The notes beneath the pieces were generated by a model, which saw nothing but the letters and a program-made list of their open reading frames with translations, was not told the origin of the DNA and searched no databases. From assembly GCF_040436365.1 (NCBI RefSeq), contig NZ_AP026369.1, positions 682,001-746,000 on the forward strand: a stretch of DNA of 64,000 nt, in the 5' to 3' direction. The translations under genes and the position numbers were made by a program. Origin of the DNA: Hydrogenimonas sp. SS33 (lineage in GTDB: Bacteria > Campylobacterota > Campylobacteria > Campylobacterales > Hydrogenimonadaceae). Numbering within the stretch: position 1 is the first letter of the stretch; every line of letters begins with the position of its first letter. Of the stretch, positions 52,295-62,159 are shown one piece after another.

Positions 52295-55051
52295 TCAAAT
52301 CACATCCGTATGATACTTTTTACGATAATAGCGCAAAACCGCCATCTTGACCACATCGTTGAAGACGAACCAGGTCAGCGCGTACCCCCACATCGACAGT
52401 GCCCAGGCCCAGCCGATGGGCTGCATCAGCCCGAAACCGTAGACGGCGATGATGGTCCCCGCCACCCGGCTGGAGAAGGTGGCGTTGAAAAGCGTCCAGC
52501 TCGGCCAGGGACGCTTCCAGAACCAGTCGTCGATCCGGGTGTTGTAGATGGTGCCGTGGCCGGCGATGACCAGCTTGGCGAAGAAGGCCGACTGCACGAA
52601 CTCCAGGGGCACGTGCATGACCGAAATGAGGATCCAGAAGAGCAGGAACGAAGAGAGCACCCCGGCCAATCCCAGCCAGCTCGCCAGAACGAAGATCTCC
52701 TTCATATCCCAGCGCACCGGCTTTTCCCGTATCTTGGTATGGTCGTAGGCGATCGTCATGATCGGGATGTCGTTGAGCAGCGCCAGGACGATAATCATGA
52801 TCGCCGTGATGGGATAGAAGTCGTAGATGACGATGGCAAGAGTCATGAAGATGATGATGCGGATCGTCTCCGCGATACGGAAGATGGTGTAGCTCTTCAT
52901 CCGCTCGAAAATCTTACGCGCCTCTTTGATGGCATCCACGATCACCCGCAGGCCCGGCGCCATCAGCACGATGGCCGCCGCCGCACGGGCCGCGTCGGTG
53001 GCCCCGCTGACAGCGATACCGCAGTCGGCCTTTTTGAGCGCCGGCGCGTCGTTGACCCCATCGCCGGTCATCCCCACAATGTGATCGGCCTTCTGCAACT
53101 CGTCGACGATGAAGTACTTGTCTTCGGGGAAGACCTGGGCGAAACCGTTAGCCTGCTCGATGGCGGCGATGATCTCGCTCTCATGCTTCTTGACCGTCCC
53201 TTTGGGGATGGGCATGTTGTAGAGTTCCCGCTTCACCTTCTTCATGATGGCGTCGACCTGCTTTTGCACCTCTTCGTCGGTCGCATCGGGGTGCATCTGC
53301 TCGGCGATCGCTTTGGCCAAAACCTGGGAGAGATAGAGGTATTCGGTGATCGACTCGCCCTTGAGTTCCCGAACATCTTTGATGTTGTCGCCGATGCCCA
53401 GAATCTTGGCGATGTACTTGGCCACGGCGATATTGTCGCCGGTAACCATCTTGACCTCGACCCCTTTGGCTTTGGCCTCGGCGATCGCCTCCTTGGAGTC
53501 GGGGCGCGGCGGGTCGAAAAGAGGAATCAGCCCCACGAAATGGTAGAGGTCCTCTTCGCATTTGCGGTAGGCGACCCCAAGGGTGCGGAAACCCTTTTCC
53601 GCAAAGGCTTCGACCTGTGCATAGGCGGCCTTTTTGTCGAACTCCTTCTCGTCGCACTGTTCGATGATCACCTGGGGCGCGCCCTTGGTATAGACCATGC
53701 ACTCCCCGGTTTTGTAAAGCCCTTCGGTCCGTTTGTGCACCGGGTCGAAGGGGAGAAATTTGGCCAGTTTGTGCGTAGCGAGTTTGTTGCGGAGTTTGTG
53801 GGCGTCGATATATTCGAAGATCGGTTTTTCTATGGGATCGTTGTTCTCCTCTTTGCTCGCCAGGGCGGCGTAGAGCATCAGGGTATCGGGGTCGTATTTT
53901 TCGATGACGTAGGGATCGGCCAGGCTCATCTTGTTCTGGGTCAGGGTACCGGTCTTGTCGGAACAGAGCACATCCATCCCCGCCATCTCTTCGATGGAGG
54001 CCAGCTTGCTCACAATCGCCTGCTTGGCCGCCAGCACCCTCGCCCCGATGGCCATCGTCACCGTCAGAACGGCCGGCATCGCCACGGGGATGGCCGAGAT
54101 GGTCAGCACCAGGGCAAAGATGAGCAGATCAACGGTGGGCTGATGGGTGCGAAGACCGTGCCAGATGATGATGGCGATCATGACGATGGTGACGTAGATG
54201 AGGAAATTGCCCACTTTGATGACCATCTGCTGGAAGTGGCTGCGCTCTTCCCGCTCCGCCTTGGCCACCAGCCCGACGGTCTTGCCGAAATAGGTGTTTT
54301 TACCTGTGGCGGTGATCTGGGCGATCATCTCGCCCTGCTTGATGATGGCGTTGGCGTAGAGTTCGTCGCCCGCTTTCTTGTCCACCGGGAGCGATTCGCC
54401 CGTCAGGGCCGACTGATCCACCAGCAGGAAATCCCCGCCGCCCAGCAGCTTGGCGTCGGCGGGGACGATGTCGCCGATCTTGACCTTGATAATGTCGCCG
54501 GGAACCACCTCTTTGGCGTCGATCTCCTGCCATTTGCCGTCGCGTAGCACGAGGGCCTTACGGGCAAGCTTCTTCTTGAGCACGGCGATGGCGCTGAGGG
54601 CCTTGGACTCCTGGTAGAAATCGACGATGGCATTGACCAGCAGCAGCACCATGATGATGGTGAAATCCTCCCAGCGTCTCGCCAGGGCGGAGAGAACGGC
54701 CGCCGTTTCGATCATCCAGGGGATAGGTCCCCAGAAACGGCGAAAGAGCCGATGCCACCAACTCTCCTCTTTCTCTTCGATAGCATTGGGGCCGTACTGG
54801 GCCAGGCGCTTTTGCGCCTCATCACTCGTGAGACCCTTCAACGCGATCGGATCAAATTTTTTGGAGGTATCGGCATCGGAACTTTTTTCGACGGTTGAAG
54901 AACTTTCCGCAGAGGTGGAAACTTCACTCTTTTGGGAATCTGCCGATCGCTCGTCACCATTTCCTGATTGCGGCGCGGTTTCGGTTTCCGGCTCTTTTGG
55001 GGGAGTTCCGGAGACCTGACTCTTTTTTCCGCCGCGATTTCTCTTGCTCAT
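52295..55051 (-). CDS. P3A-type plasma-membrane proton ATPase (copy 1)
   Basis: 918 residues. The first 65 are low-complexity and Ser/Glu-rich, absent from the second copy. Then the P-type core: VDQSALTGESLPV, CSDKTGTLTQNKM (phosphorylated Asp), MTGDGVNDAPALKKAD and AVSGATDAARAAA, the last typical of P3A H+ pumps rather than cation or copper pumps. About ten membrane helices. It would expel protons at ATP cost, useful for pH balance or for making a gradient in an energy-rich state. Separated from copy 2 by the SQR-like gene. Confidence 0.93.
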   Translation of the reverse strand: MSKRNRGGKKSQVSGTPPKEPETETAPQSGNGDERSADSQKSEVSTSAESSSTVEKSSDADTSKKFDPIALKGLTSDEAQKRLAQYGPNAIEEKEESWWHRLFRRFWGPIPWMIETAAVLSALARRWEDFTIIMVLLLVNAIVDFYQESKALSAIAVLKKKLARKALVLRDGKWQEIDAKEVVPGDIIKVKIGDIVPADAKLLGGGDFLLVDQSALTGESLPVDKKAGDELYANAIIKQGEMIAQITATGKNTYFGKTVGLVAKAEREERSHFQQMVIKVGNFLIYVTIVMIAIIIWHGLRTHQPTVDLLIFALVLTISAIPVAMPAVLTVTMAIGARVLAAKQAIVSKLASIEEMAGMDVLCSDKTGTLTQNKMSLADPYVIEKYDPDTLMLYAALASKEENNDPIEKPIFEYIDAHKLRNKLATHKLAKFLPFDPVHKRTEGLYKTGECMVYTKGAPQVIIEQCDEKEFDKKAAYAQVEAFAEKGFRTLGVAYRKCEEDLYHFVGLIPLFDPPRPDSKEAIAEAKAKGVEVKMVTGDNIAVAKYIAKILGIGDNIKDVRELKGESITEYLYLSQVLAKAIAEQMHPDATDEEVQKQVDAIMKKVKRELYNMPIPKGTVKKHESEIIAAIEQANGFAQVFPEDKYFIVDELQKADHIVGMTGDGVNDAPALKKADCGIAVSGATDAARAAAAIVLMAPGLRVIVDAIKEARKIFERMKSYTIFRIAETIRIIIFMTLAIVIYDFYPITAIMIIVLALLNDIPIMTIAYDHTKIREKPVRWDMKEIFVLASWLGLAGVLSSFLLFWILISVMHVPLEFVQSAFFAKLVIAGHGTIYNTRIDDWFWKRPWPSWTLFNATFSSRVAGTIIAVYGFGLMQPIGWAWALSMWGYALTWFVFNDVVKMAVLRYYRKKYHTDVI

Positions 55052-55082
55052 CTATCTGCCTTTCACACTTCTGGGTTCACGC

Positions 55083-56480
55083 CTACAGCAGGCCGTGCAT
55101 CATCAGTTCGAAATAACTCCAACGAATCAGGTGCAGGTCCAGCTCCCACCATATCCATCGGGGGACCGTCGGGTCCAGGGGAAAGGTAGGCGCGGGACCA
55201 TTGCGGTCGTATTCGATCAGCATCTCCCGGCCGTAGCGTGTCTTGACGGGAACAGCGGTATAACCGGTATATTTGGTATCGAGCTTGCGCCCTTCGAGGT
55301 AGTTGGCCACATTGTCCTGGATGACGATGGCCATATCCCGTGTAGCCGCTCCGCTTTTGGCAGGCAGCGCCGCCACGTCTCCCAGGGCGAAGACATTGGG
55401 GTAGCGTTTGTGCTGCAGCGTCACCGGGTCGACCTCGACGAAACCCGCACGCTCGCCCGTCTGCATCGAGAGGTCGGAATCGGCCACACATGCAGGGGCG
55501 GAGATGGGCGGAGTGATATGCAAAAAGTCGTACCCGATATCTTTGGTGCCTTTATCGCTTTCTAAGGTCGCTTTTTTGGCTTTGACATCCACAGCCGTCA
55601 ATTCGGTGCCCACCCGAAGTTCGACGTTTTTCTCTTTTGCCAGAATCGCCCGAACCGCCTTGTCGAAGGGTTTGGAGGCGATGAGATAATCGTTTCCCGC
55701 CGCCAGCGTGATCTTCACATTGCGTGAGACGTCACCGCTGCCGCCCGGCCCTTTCCCCCGAAAAAGATCGAGCCCAAGCAGCAGAATGTCCAAAGAGGCG
55801 TTCTGGGCTTTCACGTCGCCTGCCGGAATGGTAAAGAGTACCTTTTGCTCCTTCGTCCGTGCCGCTTCGGCAATCCGTTCCAGCCACTGTCTCGTCTGCT
55901 CTCCGCCGTCCGCTTCTCCTTTGCCTGTGTGGTTGAAATAGACACTGACGATGCCGTTGCGCCCCAGATTTTCCTCATTCAGGCCGTCGATCATTTCGAA
56001 ATCGTGTTTGACCCCGGTAGCCACTACAAGAACGTCGTAGGGAATCTTGCCGCTCTTTTGGGTCTCCACCCGGTTGTTCTCCGGGTCGATGGCGGTTACG
56101 CGGTCCTGCACCCATTTGACGCCGTCGGGCATCAGCTCCGCCGTGCTTCTGCGGTTGTCCGCCTGTCTATAAAGACCCGCAGCCACGAAAACCTGCCCGC
56201 TCTGGTAGAGGTGGACGGCATTGGGCGTGACAACCGTGATTTTGGCCTTGGGCGCGGCGCGTCGGAGCCTGGCCGCCGCGTCGATCCCGCCCGTTCCGCC
56301 GCCGACAATGAGGATGCGGGCCGCTTTTTTGCTGATGCCCGCCGTCAGTTTGCTCTCCGCCGCCGAGGCACCCCGGGATGCTCCCGCCAGCAACAGCGGC
56401 GCCGCGGCCGCGCCTTTCAGAAAATCTCTTCGGCCAAGCATTTTGCCGCGCCGGCCGTTTATATTAGATGATATCTTCAT
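55083..56480 (-). CDS. Tat-exported SQR/FccB-like flavoprotein
   Basis: 465 residues. Twin-arginine signal GRRDFLKGAAAAP (about 15-40), FAD motif ILIVGGGTGGIDAAARL, VVVATGVKHD and FALGDVAALPAK; the C-terminus (about 440-465) has Trp-rich amphipathic helices like membrane-bound sulfide:quinone oxidoreductases. Only one Cys (331) exists, so the usual SQR Cys pair is missing. Strong GGAG before ATG 56480; ATG 56441 is less likely. The family fits sulfide or flavocytochrome c chemistry, but the true substrate is uncertain. Overlaps copy 2 of the proton ATPase by 17 bases. Confidence 0.8.
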   Translation of the reverse strand: MKISSNINGRRGKMLGRRDFLKGAAAAPLLLAGASRGASAAESKLTAGISKKAARILIVGGGTGGIDAAARLRRAAPKAKITVVTPNAVHLYQSGQVFVAAGLYRQADNRRSTAELMPDGVKWVQDRVTAIDPENNRVETQKSGKIPYDVLVVATGVKHDFEMIDGLNEENLGRNGIVSVYFNHTGKGEADGGEQTRQWLERIAEAARTKEQKVLFTIPAGDVKAQNASLDILLLGLDLFRGKGPGGSGDVSRNVKITLAAGNDYLIASKPFDKAVRAILAKEKNVELRVGTELTAVDVKAKKATLESDKGTKDIGYDFLHITPPISAPACVADSDLSMQTGERAGFVEVDPVTLQHKRYPNVFALGDVAALPAKSGAATRDMAIVIQDNVANYLEGRKLDTKYTGYTAVPVKTRYGREMLIEYDRNGPAPTFPLDPTVPRWIWWELDLHLIRWSYFELMMHGLL

Positions 56481-59100
56481 GATATCTCCTTCGGTAGTAT
56501 TTGATCACGAGCATTTTGACCGAATCGTTGAAGACGAACCACACAAGGGCGTAGAGCCAGATGAAGATCGCCATCCCCCACCCGATGGGAGCCATAAGAT
56601 CGAAGCCGTAGACTCCGACGACGGTTCCGATAACGGCCGTCGCCTGGGAGGTCCAGAAAAGTTTACCCGAGGGCCAGGGCTTTCGCCAAAACCAGTCGTC
56701 GATACGGGTGTTGAAGATGGTGTTGTGGCCGGCGACGATCAGCTTCACGAAAAAGAGCGACTGCACATAATCGAGGGGCAGATGCATCACCGCCATGGCG
56801 ATGTAGAAAAGGGTGAAGGAGGAGAGAACCCCCGCGATCCCCAGCCAGCTGGAGAGAATGAGCATCTCCCGCATATCCCAGCGCACCGGATGCACCCGCA
56901 CCTTGGTGTTGTCGGTTGCGATCATCAGGATCGGCAGGTCATTAAGCAGCGCCAGCAGAATGATCATGATGGCCGTGACGGGATAGAAGTTGAAGATGAC
57001 GATCGCCAGGGTCATGAAGATGATGATACGGATTGTCTCTGCGATGCGGTAGATCGTATAGCTCTTCATCCGCTCGAAAGTGACACGTGCCTCTTTGATG
57101 GCATCGACGATCACCCGCAGACCCGGCGCCATCAGGACGATGTCGGCCGCGGCACGGGCCGCGTCGGTGGCCCCGCTGACGGCGATGCCGCAGTCGGCCT
57201 TTTTGAGCGCCGGGGCGTCGTTAACCCCGTCGCCGGTCATCCCGACGATATGATCTGCCTTCTGCAGCTCGTCGACGATGAAGTATTTGTCCTCGGGGAA
57301 AACCTGGGCGAAGCCGTTGGCCTGCTCGATGGCGGCGATAATCTCACTTTCGTGCTTCTTGACGCTCCCTTTGGGAAGCGGCATGTTGTAGAGTTCGCGC
57401 TTGACCCACTTGAGGATGTCCTGGATGGTCCTTTCCCGCTCCTCGTCGCTCAGGTCCGGGCGGAGCTTTCGGGTCAATGCTTCGGTGAGAACTTTGGAAA
57501 GATAGATGTACTCTTCGACCGATTCGCCCTTGAGCTCGTGGACATCTTTGATATTGCCTCCGATACCCAGCAGCGAAGCGATGTATTTGGCCACGGCGAT
57601 ATTGTCGCCGGTGACCATCTTGACCTCGACCCCTTTGGCCTTCGCCTCGGCAATCGCCTCTTTGGAATCCTCCCGCGGTGGGTCGAAGAGAGGGATGAGC
57701 CCCACGAAGTGGTAGAAGTCCTCTTCACAGTTACGGTAGGCGACGCCCAGTGTCCGGAAACCCTTTTCGGCGAAGGCTTCCACCTGGGCATAGGCGGCCT
57801 TTTTGTCGAACTCCTCCTCTTTGCACTGTTCGATGATGACCTGGGGCGCCCCCTTGGTGTAGACGATACACTCCTTCTCGTCTTTGTAGATCCCTTCGGT
57901 CCGTTTGTGCACCGGATCGAAGGGAAGGAATTTGTAGAGAGTGTGCCCTTTGAGTTTGTCCCGCAGTTTGTGGTTGTCGATATAGTCGAAAATCGGTTTT
58001 TCGATGGGATCGTGGTTCTCCTCCTTGCTCGCAAGGGCGGCATAGACCATCAGCTCATCCGGGTTATGGCCCTCGGCGACGTAGGGGTCCGCCAGGGTCA
58101 TGCGGTTTTGCGTCAGGGTTCCGGTCTTGTCGGAACAGAGAATGTCCATTCCCGCCATTTCCTCGATGGCCGCCAGACGGGTGACGATCGCCTCTTTCGC
58201 AGCGAGAATCCGCGCCCCGACCGCCATCGTGACCGTCAGGACCGCCGGCATCGCCACCGGAATTGCCGAAATGGTCAACACCAGGGAGAAGATGAGCAGT
58301 TCCACCGGCGATTCGTGTCTCTTGAACCCGACCAGCAGGATGATCGCGATCATGACGATCGTCACGGCGATGAGGAAGTCGCCCACCTGGATGACCATCT
58401 TCTGGAAGTGGCTCCGCTCTTCCCGCTCTGCCTTGGCTACCAGTCCCACCGTCTTGCCGAAGTAGGTATGGATGCCCGTCGCCGTCACCAGGGCGATCAT
58501 CTCCCCCTGTTTGACGATGCCGTTGGCGTAGAGTTCGTCACCCGGTTTTTTCGTCACCGGAAGCGATTCACCCGTCAGCGCCGACTGGTCCACCAGCAGG
58601 AAGTCCCCACCGCCCAGCAGTTTGGCGTCGGCGGGAACGATGTCGCCGATCTTAATCTTGATCACATCCCCGGGTACGATCTCCCTGGCCGGTATTACCT
58701 GCCATTTGCCGTCGCGAAGCACCAGCGCCTGCCGCGCCAGCTTCTGTTTCAAAACCGCGATGGCATTGAGGGCTTTGGACTCCTGGTAGAAGTCGACGAC
58801 GGCGTTGACCAGCAGAAGGATGACGATGATTGTGAACTCTTCCCAGTGGCGCACTGCCGCCGCCAGGATCGCCGCCACTTCGATCATCCAGGGAATGGGG
58901 CCCCAAAAACGTCGGAAAAGGCGGTGCCACCAGCTCTCCTCCTTCTCCTTGATTTCGTTGTAGCCGTATTTTTTCAGACGCTCCTGCGCCTCCTCATTCG
59001 TCAGACCCCTGACATTTTCGACCGGTTCACTCCCGCTCTTGTTCCTATCGTCGGTTTGGACATCAGATTTTTCCGGTACATGTTCCTTTGCCTTATCCAT
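56464..59100 (-). CDS. P3A-type plasma-membrane proton ATPase (copy 2)
   Basis: 878 residues, clearly paralogous to 52295-55051 across the whole core (WWHRLFRRFWGPIPWMIE and CSDKTGTLTQN shared) with a short acidic N-terminus instead of the long Ser-rich one. Catalytic motifs TGES, DKTGT, TGDGVNDAP are intact. Differences lie in helices 3-4 and the tail of the nucleotide domain. It is nine bases downstream of the beta-CASP gene and overlaps the SQR-like start, so the three may share a transcript. Confidence 0.93.
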   Translation of the reverse strand: MDKAKEHVPEKSDVQTDDRNKSGSEPVENVRGLTNEEAQERLKKYGYNEIKEKEESWWHRLFRRFWGPIPWMIEVAAILAAAVRHWEEFTIIVILLLVNAVVDFYQESKALNAIAVLKQKLARQALVLRDGKWQVIPAREIVPGDVIKIKIGDIVPADAKLLGGGDFLLVDQSALTGESLPVTKKPGDELYANGIVKQGEMIALVTATGIHTYFGKTVGLVAKAEREERSHFQKMVIQVGDFLIAVTIVMIAIILLVGFKRHESPVELLIFSLVLTISAIPVAMPAVLTVTMAVGARILAAKEAIVTRLAAIEEMAGMDILCSDKTGTLTQNRMTLADPYVAEGHNPDELMVYAALASKEENHDPIEKPIFDYIDNHKLRDKLKGHTLYKFLPFDPVHKRTEGIYKDEKECIVYTKGAPQVIIEQCKEEEFDKKAAYAQVEAFAEKGFRTLGVAYRNCEEDFYHFVGLIPLFDPPREDSKEAIAEAKAKGVEVKMVTGDNIAVAKYIASLLGIGGNIKDVHELKGESVEEYIYLSKVLTEALTRKLRPDLSDEERERTIQDILKWVKRELYNMPLPKGSVKKHESEIIAAIEQANGFAQVFPEDKYFIVDELQKADHIVGMTGDGVNDAPALKKADCGIAVSGATDAARAAADIVLMAPGLRVIVDAIKEARVTFERMKSYTIYRIAETIRIIIFMTLAIVIFNFYPVTAIMIILLALLNDLPILMIATDNTKVRVHPVRWDMREMLILSSWLGIAGVLSSFTLFYIAMAVMHLPLDYVQSLFFVKLIVAGHNTIFNTRIDDWFWRKPWPSGKLFWTSQATAVIGTVVGVYGFDLMAPIGWGMAIFIWLYALVWFVFNDSVKMLVIKYYRRRYHEDII

Positions 59101-59109
59101 TGTCCGCTC

Positions 59110-60528
59110 CTAAACGTAGATTTTCTCTTCCGGTGCGACGATATGGGCCCTTTTACCCATCTTTTCGCCGATCACCTTCCGCAAAACCTTCTGTTTGTCA
59201 TATTCGCCGTGAATCAGGAATATTTTCCCCAGTCTGTCGAAACTTTTCATCCACTCGATCAGGCCGCTCTGGTCGGCATGGGCGGAGAAGCCGTTGATGG
59301 TGTGGATACTGGCGCGGATCAGAATCTCTTCATGGTAGATGCGGATATGCCGCTCCCCGTTGATGATGCGCCTTCCAAGGGTCCCCTCGGCCTGGTAGCC
59401 GACGAAAAGGAGCGCGTTTCTCTCGTTCCAGAGGCGGTGCTTGAAGTGGTGCAGTATCCGCCCGCCCGTGCACATCCCGCTGCCGGCGATGATGATGCAG
59501 CCGCTGTCGATGTCGTTGATCTTCTTCGAATCTTCCACATCCGGGGTATAGCGGACATAGGGAAAGTCGAAAATCGTCCCGTCGCGCTTGAGGTATTCGT
59601 TGCACTCTTCGCTCAACTCCTCATGGTAGGCATCGTAAAGGCGGGTCGCCCGTATCGCCATCGGTGAATCGATGAAGATCTGGCACTCCGGCAACTCCTT
59701 GCTGTCGTACATCTGTTTCAGCAGGCAGAGAATCTCCTGGGTCCGTTCGATGGCGAAGGAGGGGATGAGGACGTTCCCCCTGTTCAAGAGCGTATTGATG
59801 ATCACATCCTTGAACTCCGCCACACTCTCCTCGATGCCCTTGTGGTCCCGGTCACCGTAGGTCGATTCGATATAGAGGATGTCGGCCTCTTTCACTGTCA
59901 CCGGGTCGGGCATGACCATGTCGTTGTGGTTTCCGAGGTCACCGCTGAAGACCAGCTTTTCACTCCCTTCTTTCGTCGTCACATCCAGTTCGATCGTCGC
60001 CGAGTCGAGAATGTGCCCCGCGTCGCGGAAGGTTGCCACGACCCCCTTGGCGATTTCGACCGGCTTGTTGTACCGGACGAAGGTCATGGGCAGGTCGTAC
60101 ACGGCAGCCACGTCATCCGTGGTATAGAGGGGCTTTCGCACGCTCGCTTCCGCTCCGCGCCGCTGGGCCTTTTTGAAGCGGGTATGGTACTCCTCCTCCA
60201 TCAGTTTCGCACTATCCAGAAGTACCACTTCCGCCAGGTCCATCGTCGATTTGAGGGTGATGATGCGCCCCCGGAACCCCTCCCTCACCAACTTGGGAAT
60301 CCGACCCACATGGTCCAGGTGGGCATGGGTGACCAGCAGGATGTCCACATGCCTGGGATTGAATCCGAAGGGTTCGTAGTTTCGCTCCTCCACCGTCCCC
60401 TGGAACATTCCGCAGTCGATGAGAATGGTCGGCCCGTGGTCGATCTGGTAGAGATGGCAGGAACCCGTCACCACCTCCGCCGCCCCGAAGGAGCGGATAA
60501 TGCCAGTTTTGGCGAATCGCTGTTTCAT
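59110..60528 (-). CDS. MBL-fold beta-CASP ribonuclease-like protein
   Basis: 472 residues from ATG 60528 (AAGGA upstream), overlapping the phosphoglycerate mutase stop by four bases. Metallo-beta-lactamase zinc motif THAHLDHVG, then FSGDLGNHN, IYIESTYGDRDH, the beta-CASP segment with SPMAIRAT and IIIAGSGMCTGGR, and final GFSAHADQSGL and IHGEYDKQ. CPSF73-like exonuclease/endonuclease family, acting on RNA. No KH domain. Confidence 0.9.
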   Translation of the reverse strand: MKQRFAKTGIIRSFGAAEVVTGSCHLYQIDHGPTILIDCGMFQGTVEERNYEPFGFNPRHVDILLVTHAHLDHVGRIPKLVREGFRGRIITLKSTMDLAEVVLLDSAKLMEEEYHTRFKKAQRRGAEASVRKPLYTTDDVAAVYDLPMTFVRYNKPVEIAKGVVATFRDAGHILDSATIELDVTTKEGSEKLVFSGDLGNHNDMVMPDPVTVKEADILYIESTYGDRDHKGIEESVAEFKDVIINTLLNRGNVLIPSFAIERTQEILCLLKQMYDSKELPECQIFIDSPMAIRATRLYDAYHEELSEECNEYLKRDGTIFDFPYVRYTPDVEDSKKINDIDSGCIIIAGSGMCTGGRILHHFKHRLWNERNALLFVGYQAEGTLGRRIINGERHIRIYHEEILIRASIHTINGFSAHADQSGLIEWMKSFDRLGKIFLIHGEYDKQKVLRKVIGEKMGKRAHIVAPEEKIYV

Positions 60529-61226
60529 GAATTTTCCTTTTTCAGTATTTGTTTTTTTAGAAGGTGCAGTGTCTCGTCGAATTCGTAGAGAATGGGTATC
60601 CCCGTGGGAATCTCCACTTTCACCACCTCTGCCGGCGTCAGATGTTCGATGGCCATGGTCAGCGCCCGAAGGGAATTGCCGTGGGCACTGACCAGGACCG
60701 TTTTGTTTCGGGCCAGTTCGGGGGCGATGCGTTCGGCGAAGTAGTTGAGGCTCCGTTTGCGCGTATCTTTGAGCGATTCGCTCCTGGGCAATAACGACGG
60801 GTCTAGAGAGCGGTATTTGGGGTCGAATTCGGGCCCTCTCGGGTCCCCCGGCGGCAGCGGGGGCGGCGGTGTGTCGTAACCGCGGCGGATGGCGATGAAA
60901 GTTTCTTCTCCTACCTCTTTCTTGATAGCATCCTTGTTGTGCCGCTGCCAGGCGCCGTAGTGCCGTTCGTTGATCTTCCAGCTCTTGATGAGATCGATAT
61001 GCTCCCACTCCATCTCCCGCAGCGCGATCTGCGCTGTATGGATGGCCCGCTTGAGCCAGGAGGTGAAACAGATACCGGGGAAAAGATCGTTTTCGGCGAG
61101 GATCTTCCCCGCTTCCGCCGCCTCCGCTCTCCCCTCTTCACTCAGGTCGATGTCGGTCCAACCGGTAAAGAGGTTCTCCTTGTTGTAGAGGCTCTGTCCG
61201 TGACGCAGCAGGATGAGTTTGCCCAC
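60525..61226 (-). CDS. gpmA: 2,3-bisphosphoglycerate-dependent phosphoglycerate mutase
   Basis: 233 residues. Catalytic LLRHGQSLYN (His9), FTGWTDIDLSEEG, SWLKRAIHTA, NERHYGAWQ (family form is NERHYGxLQG) and VSAHGNSLRAL with the second His. Cofactor-dependent form; most Campylobacterota are better known for the independent GpmI. The promoter region (61227-61328) carries GGTAAACAAAG and TTAACG, related to the half-sites elsewhere. Confidence 0.9.
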   Translation of the reverse strand: MGKLILLRHGQSLYNKENLFTGWTDIDLSEEGRAEAAEAGKILAENDLFPGICFTSWLKRAIHTAQIALREMEWEHIDLIKSWKINERHYGAWQRHNKDAIKKEVGEETFIAIRRGYDTPPPPLPPGDPRGPEFDPKYRSLDPSLLPRSESLKDTRKRSLNYFAERIAPELARNKTVLVSAHGNSLRALTMAIEHLTPAEVVKVEIPTGIPILYEFDETLHLLKKQILKKENS

Positions 61227-61328
61227 TTTCGATCCTTTTTGAGGTTGGATAGGATTATTCTATCACTGAAGTGGTAAACAAAGATTAACGCTCGTAAAGT
61301 TTTTGGGCTTGTCAGAGAGGTTCTTGCG

Positions 61329-62159
61329 TCACAACCTGTCTGCATAGTAGGAGCTGCGGACCAGTATCCCCGATGCCACCGCCTCGAAACCGATGGCCAG
61401 GGCTTTGGTTTCGAGCCTTTCAAAAAACTCCGGTGGAAAGTAGCGGACCACCGGCGCATGTTTGGGTGTGGGCTGCAGATACTGGCCGAGGGTCAGTTGG
61501 CGCACCCCGGCTTGGTAGAGCTCTTCCATCGTTTCGATCAGCTCCTCTTCGCTCTCTCCCAGCCCCGCCATCAGCGAACTCTTGACGGGTCCGTCAAAAC
61601 GTTCGGCATAGTAGCGTAACACCTGTAAGGAGCAGTCGTAATCGCTCTGGGGGCGGATAAGGGGCGAGAGACGCCGCACCGTCTCTTCGTTGTGGGCCAG
61701 CTTGTCGGGCGCCGCGGCGATGACCCGATCCAGCGCCATCCTGTCGCCCCTAAAATCGGGAGTCAGCAGCTCGACCTTCACCCCCGGTGCTGTTTCACGG
61801 ATCGCCCGCACCACGGCGGCAAACTGGCCGCTGCCGTAATCTTTCAGGTCATCCCGGTCCACCGAGGTGATCACCGCATAGCGCAGCCCAAGCTCCCTGA
61901 TCGCCTTCGCCACCCGCTGCGGCTCCGTAGGGTCGGGCGGCGCTCCCCTCCCCGTCTTCACATTGCAAAATCGGCACGCCCGGGTGCAGGTATCCCCCAA
62001 AATCATAAAGGTCGCCGTCCCGCGGTGGTAACACTCCGTCCGGTTGGGGCAGGCACTCTCTTCACAGACCGTCGTCAAGGTATTTTGGCGCAGAATTTCG
62101 TTGGTCGAAGCGATGAGATGGGGGTCGGGGGCTTTGACTTTGGGTTTATAAGGTTTCAT
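61329..62159 (-). CDS. lipA: Lipoyl synthase
   Basis: 276 residues. Auxiliary cluster Cys in CEESACPNRTEC (about 34-45) and radical-SAM CxxxCxxC in DTCTRACRFCNV (about 57-66), plus C-terminal RSSYYA with the Ser ligand. It inserts sulfur at C6 and C8 of octanoyl groups. It overlaps lipB by 14 bases, so the lipoate pathway is translated together. Confidence 0.95.
   Translation of the reverse strand: MKPYKPKVKAPDPHLIASTNEILRQNTLTTVCEESACPNRTECYHRGTATFMILGDTCTRACRFCNVKTGRGAPPDPTEPQRVAKAIRELGLRYAVITSVDRDDLKDYGSGQFAAVVRAIRETAPGVKVELLTPDFRGDRMALDRVIAAAPDKLAHNEETVRRLSPLIRPQSDYDCSLQVLRYYAERFDGPVKSSLMAGLGESEEELIETMEELYQAGVRQLTLGQYLQPTPKHAPVVRYFPPEFFERLETKALAIGFEAVASGILVRSSYYADRL

Noticed and set aside
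52277-54547. 756-codon open frame on the plus strand
   Set aside because: Mirror frame of proton ATPase copy 1; no recognisable protein features.
56221-59667. 1148-codon open frame on the plus strand
   Set aside because: Antisense to the P-type ATPase and beta-CASP genes, which have intact catalytic motifs. The reading is dominated by His/Asp/Gln/Gly, typical of the mirror frame of GC-biased coding DNA.
59110-61008. Longer start (61008) for the beta-CASP protein
   Set aside because: The extension runs through phosphoglycerate mutase in another frame; ATG 60528 has a good ribosome site.
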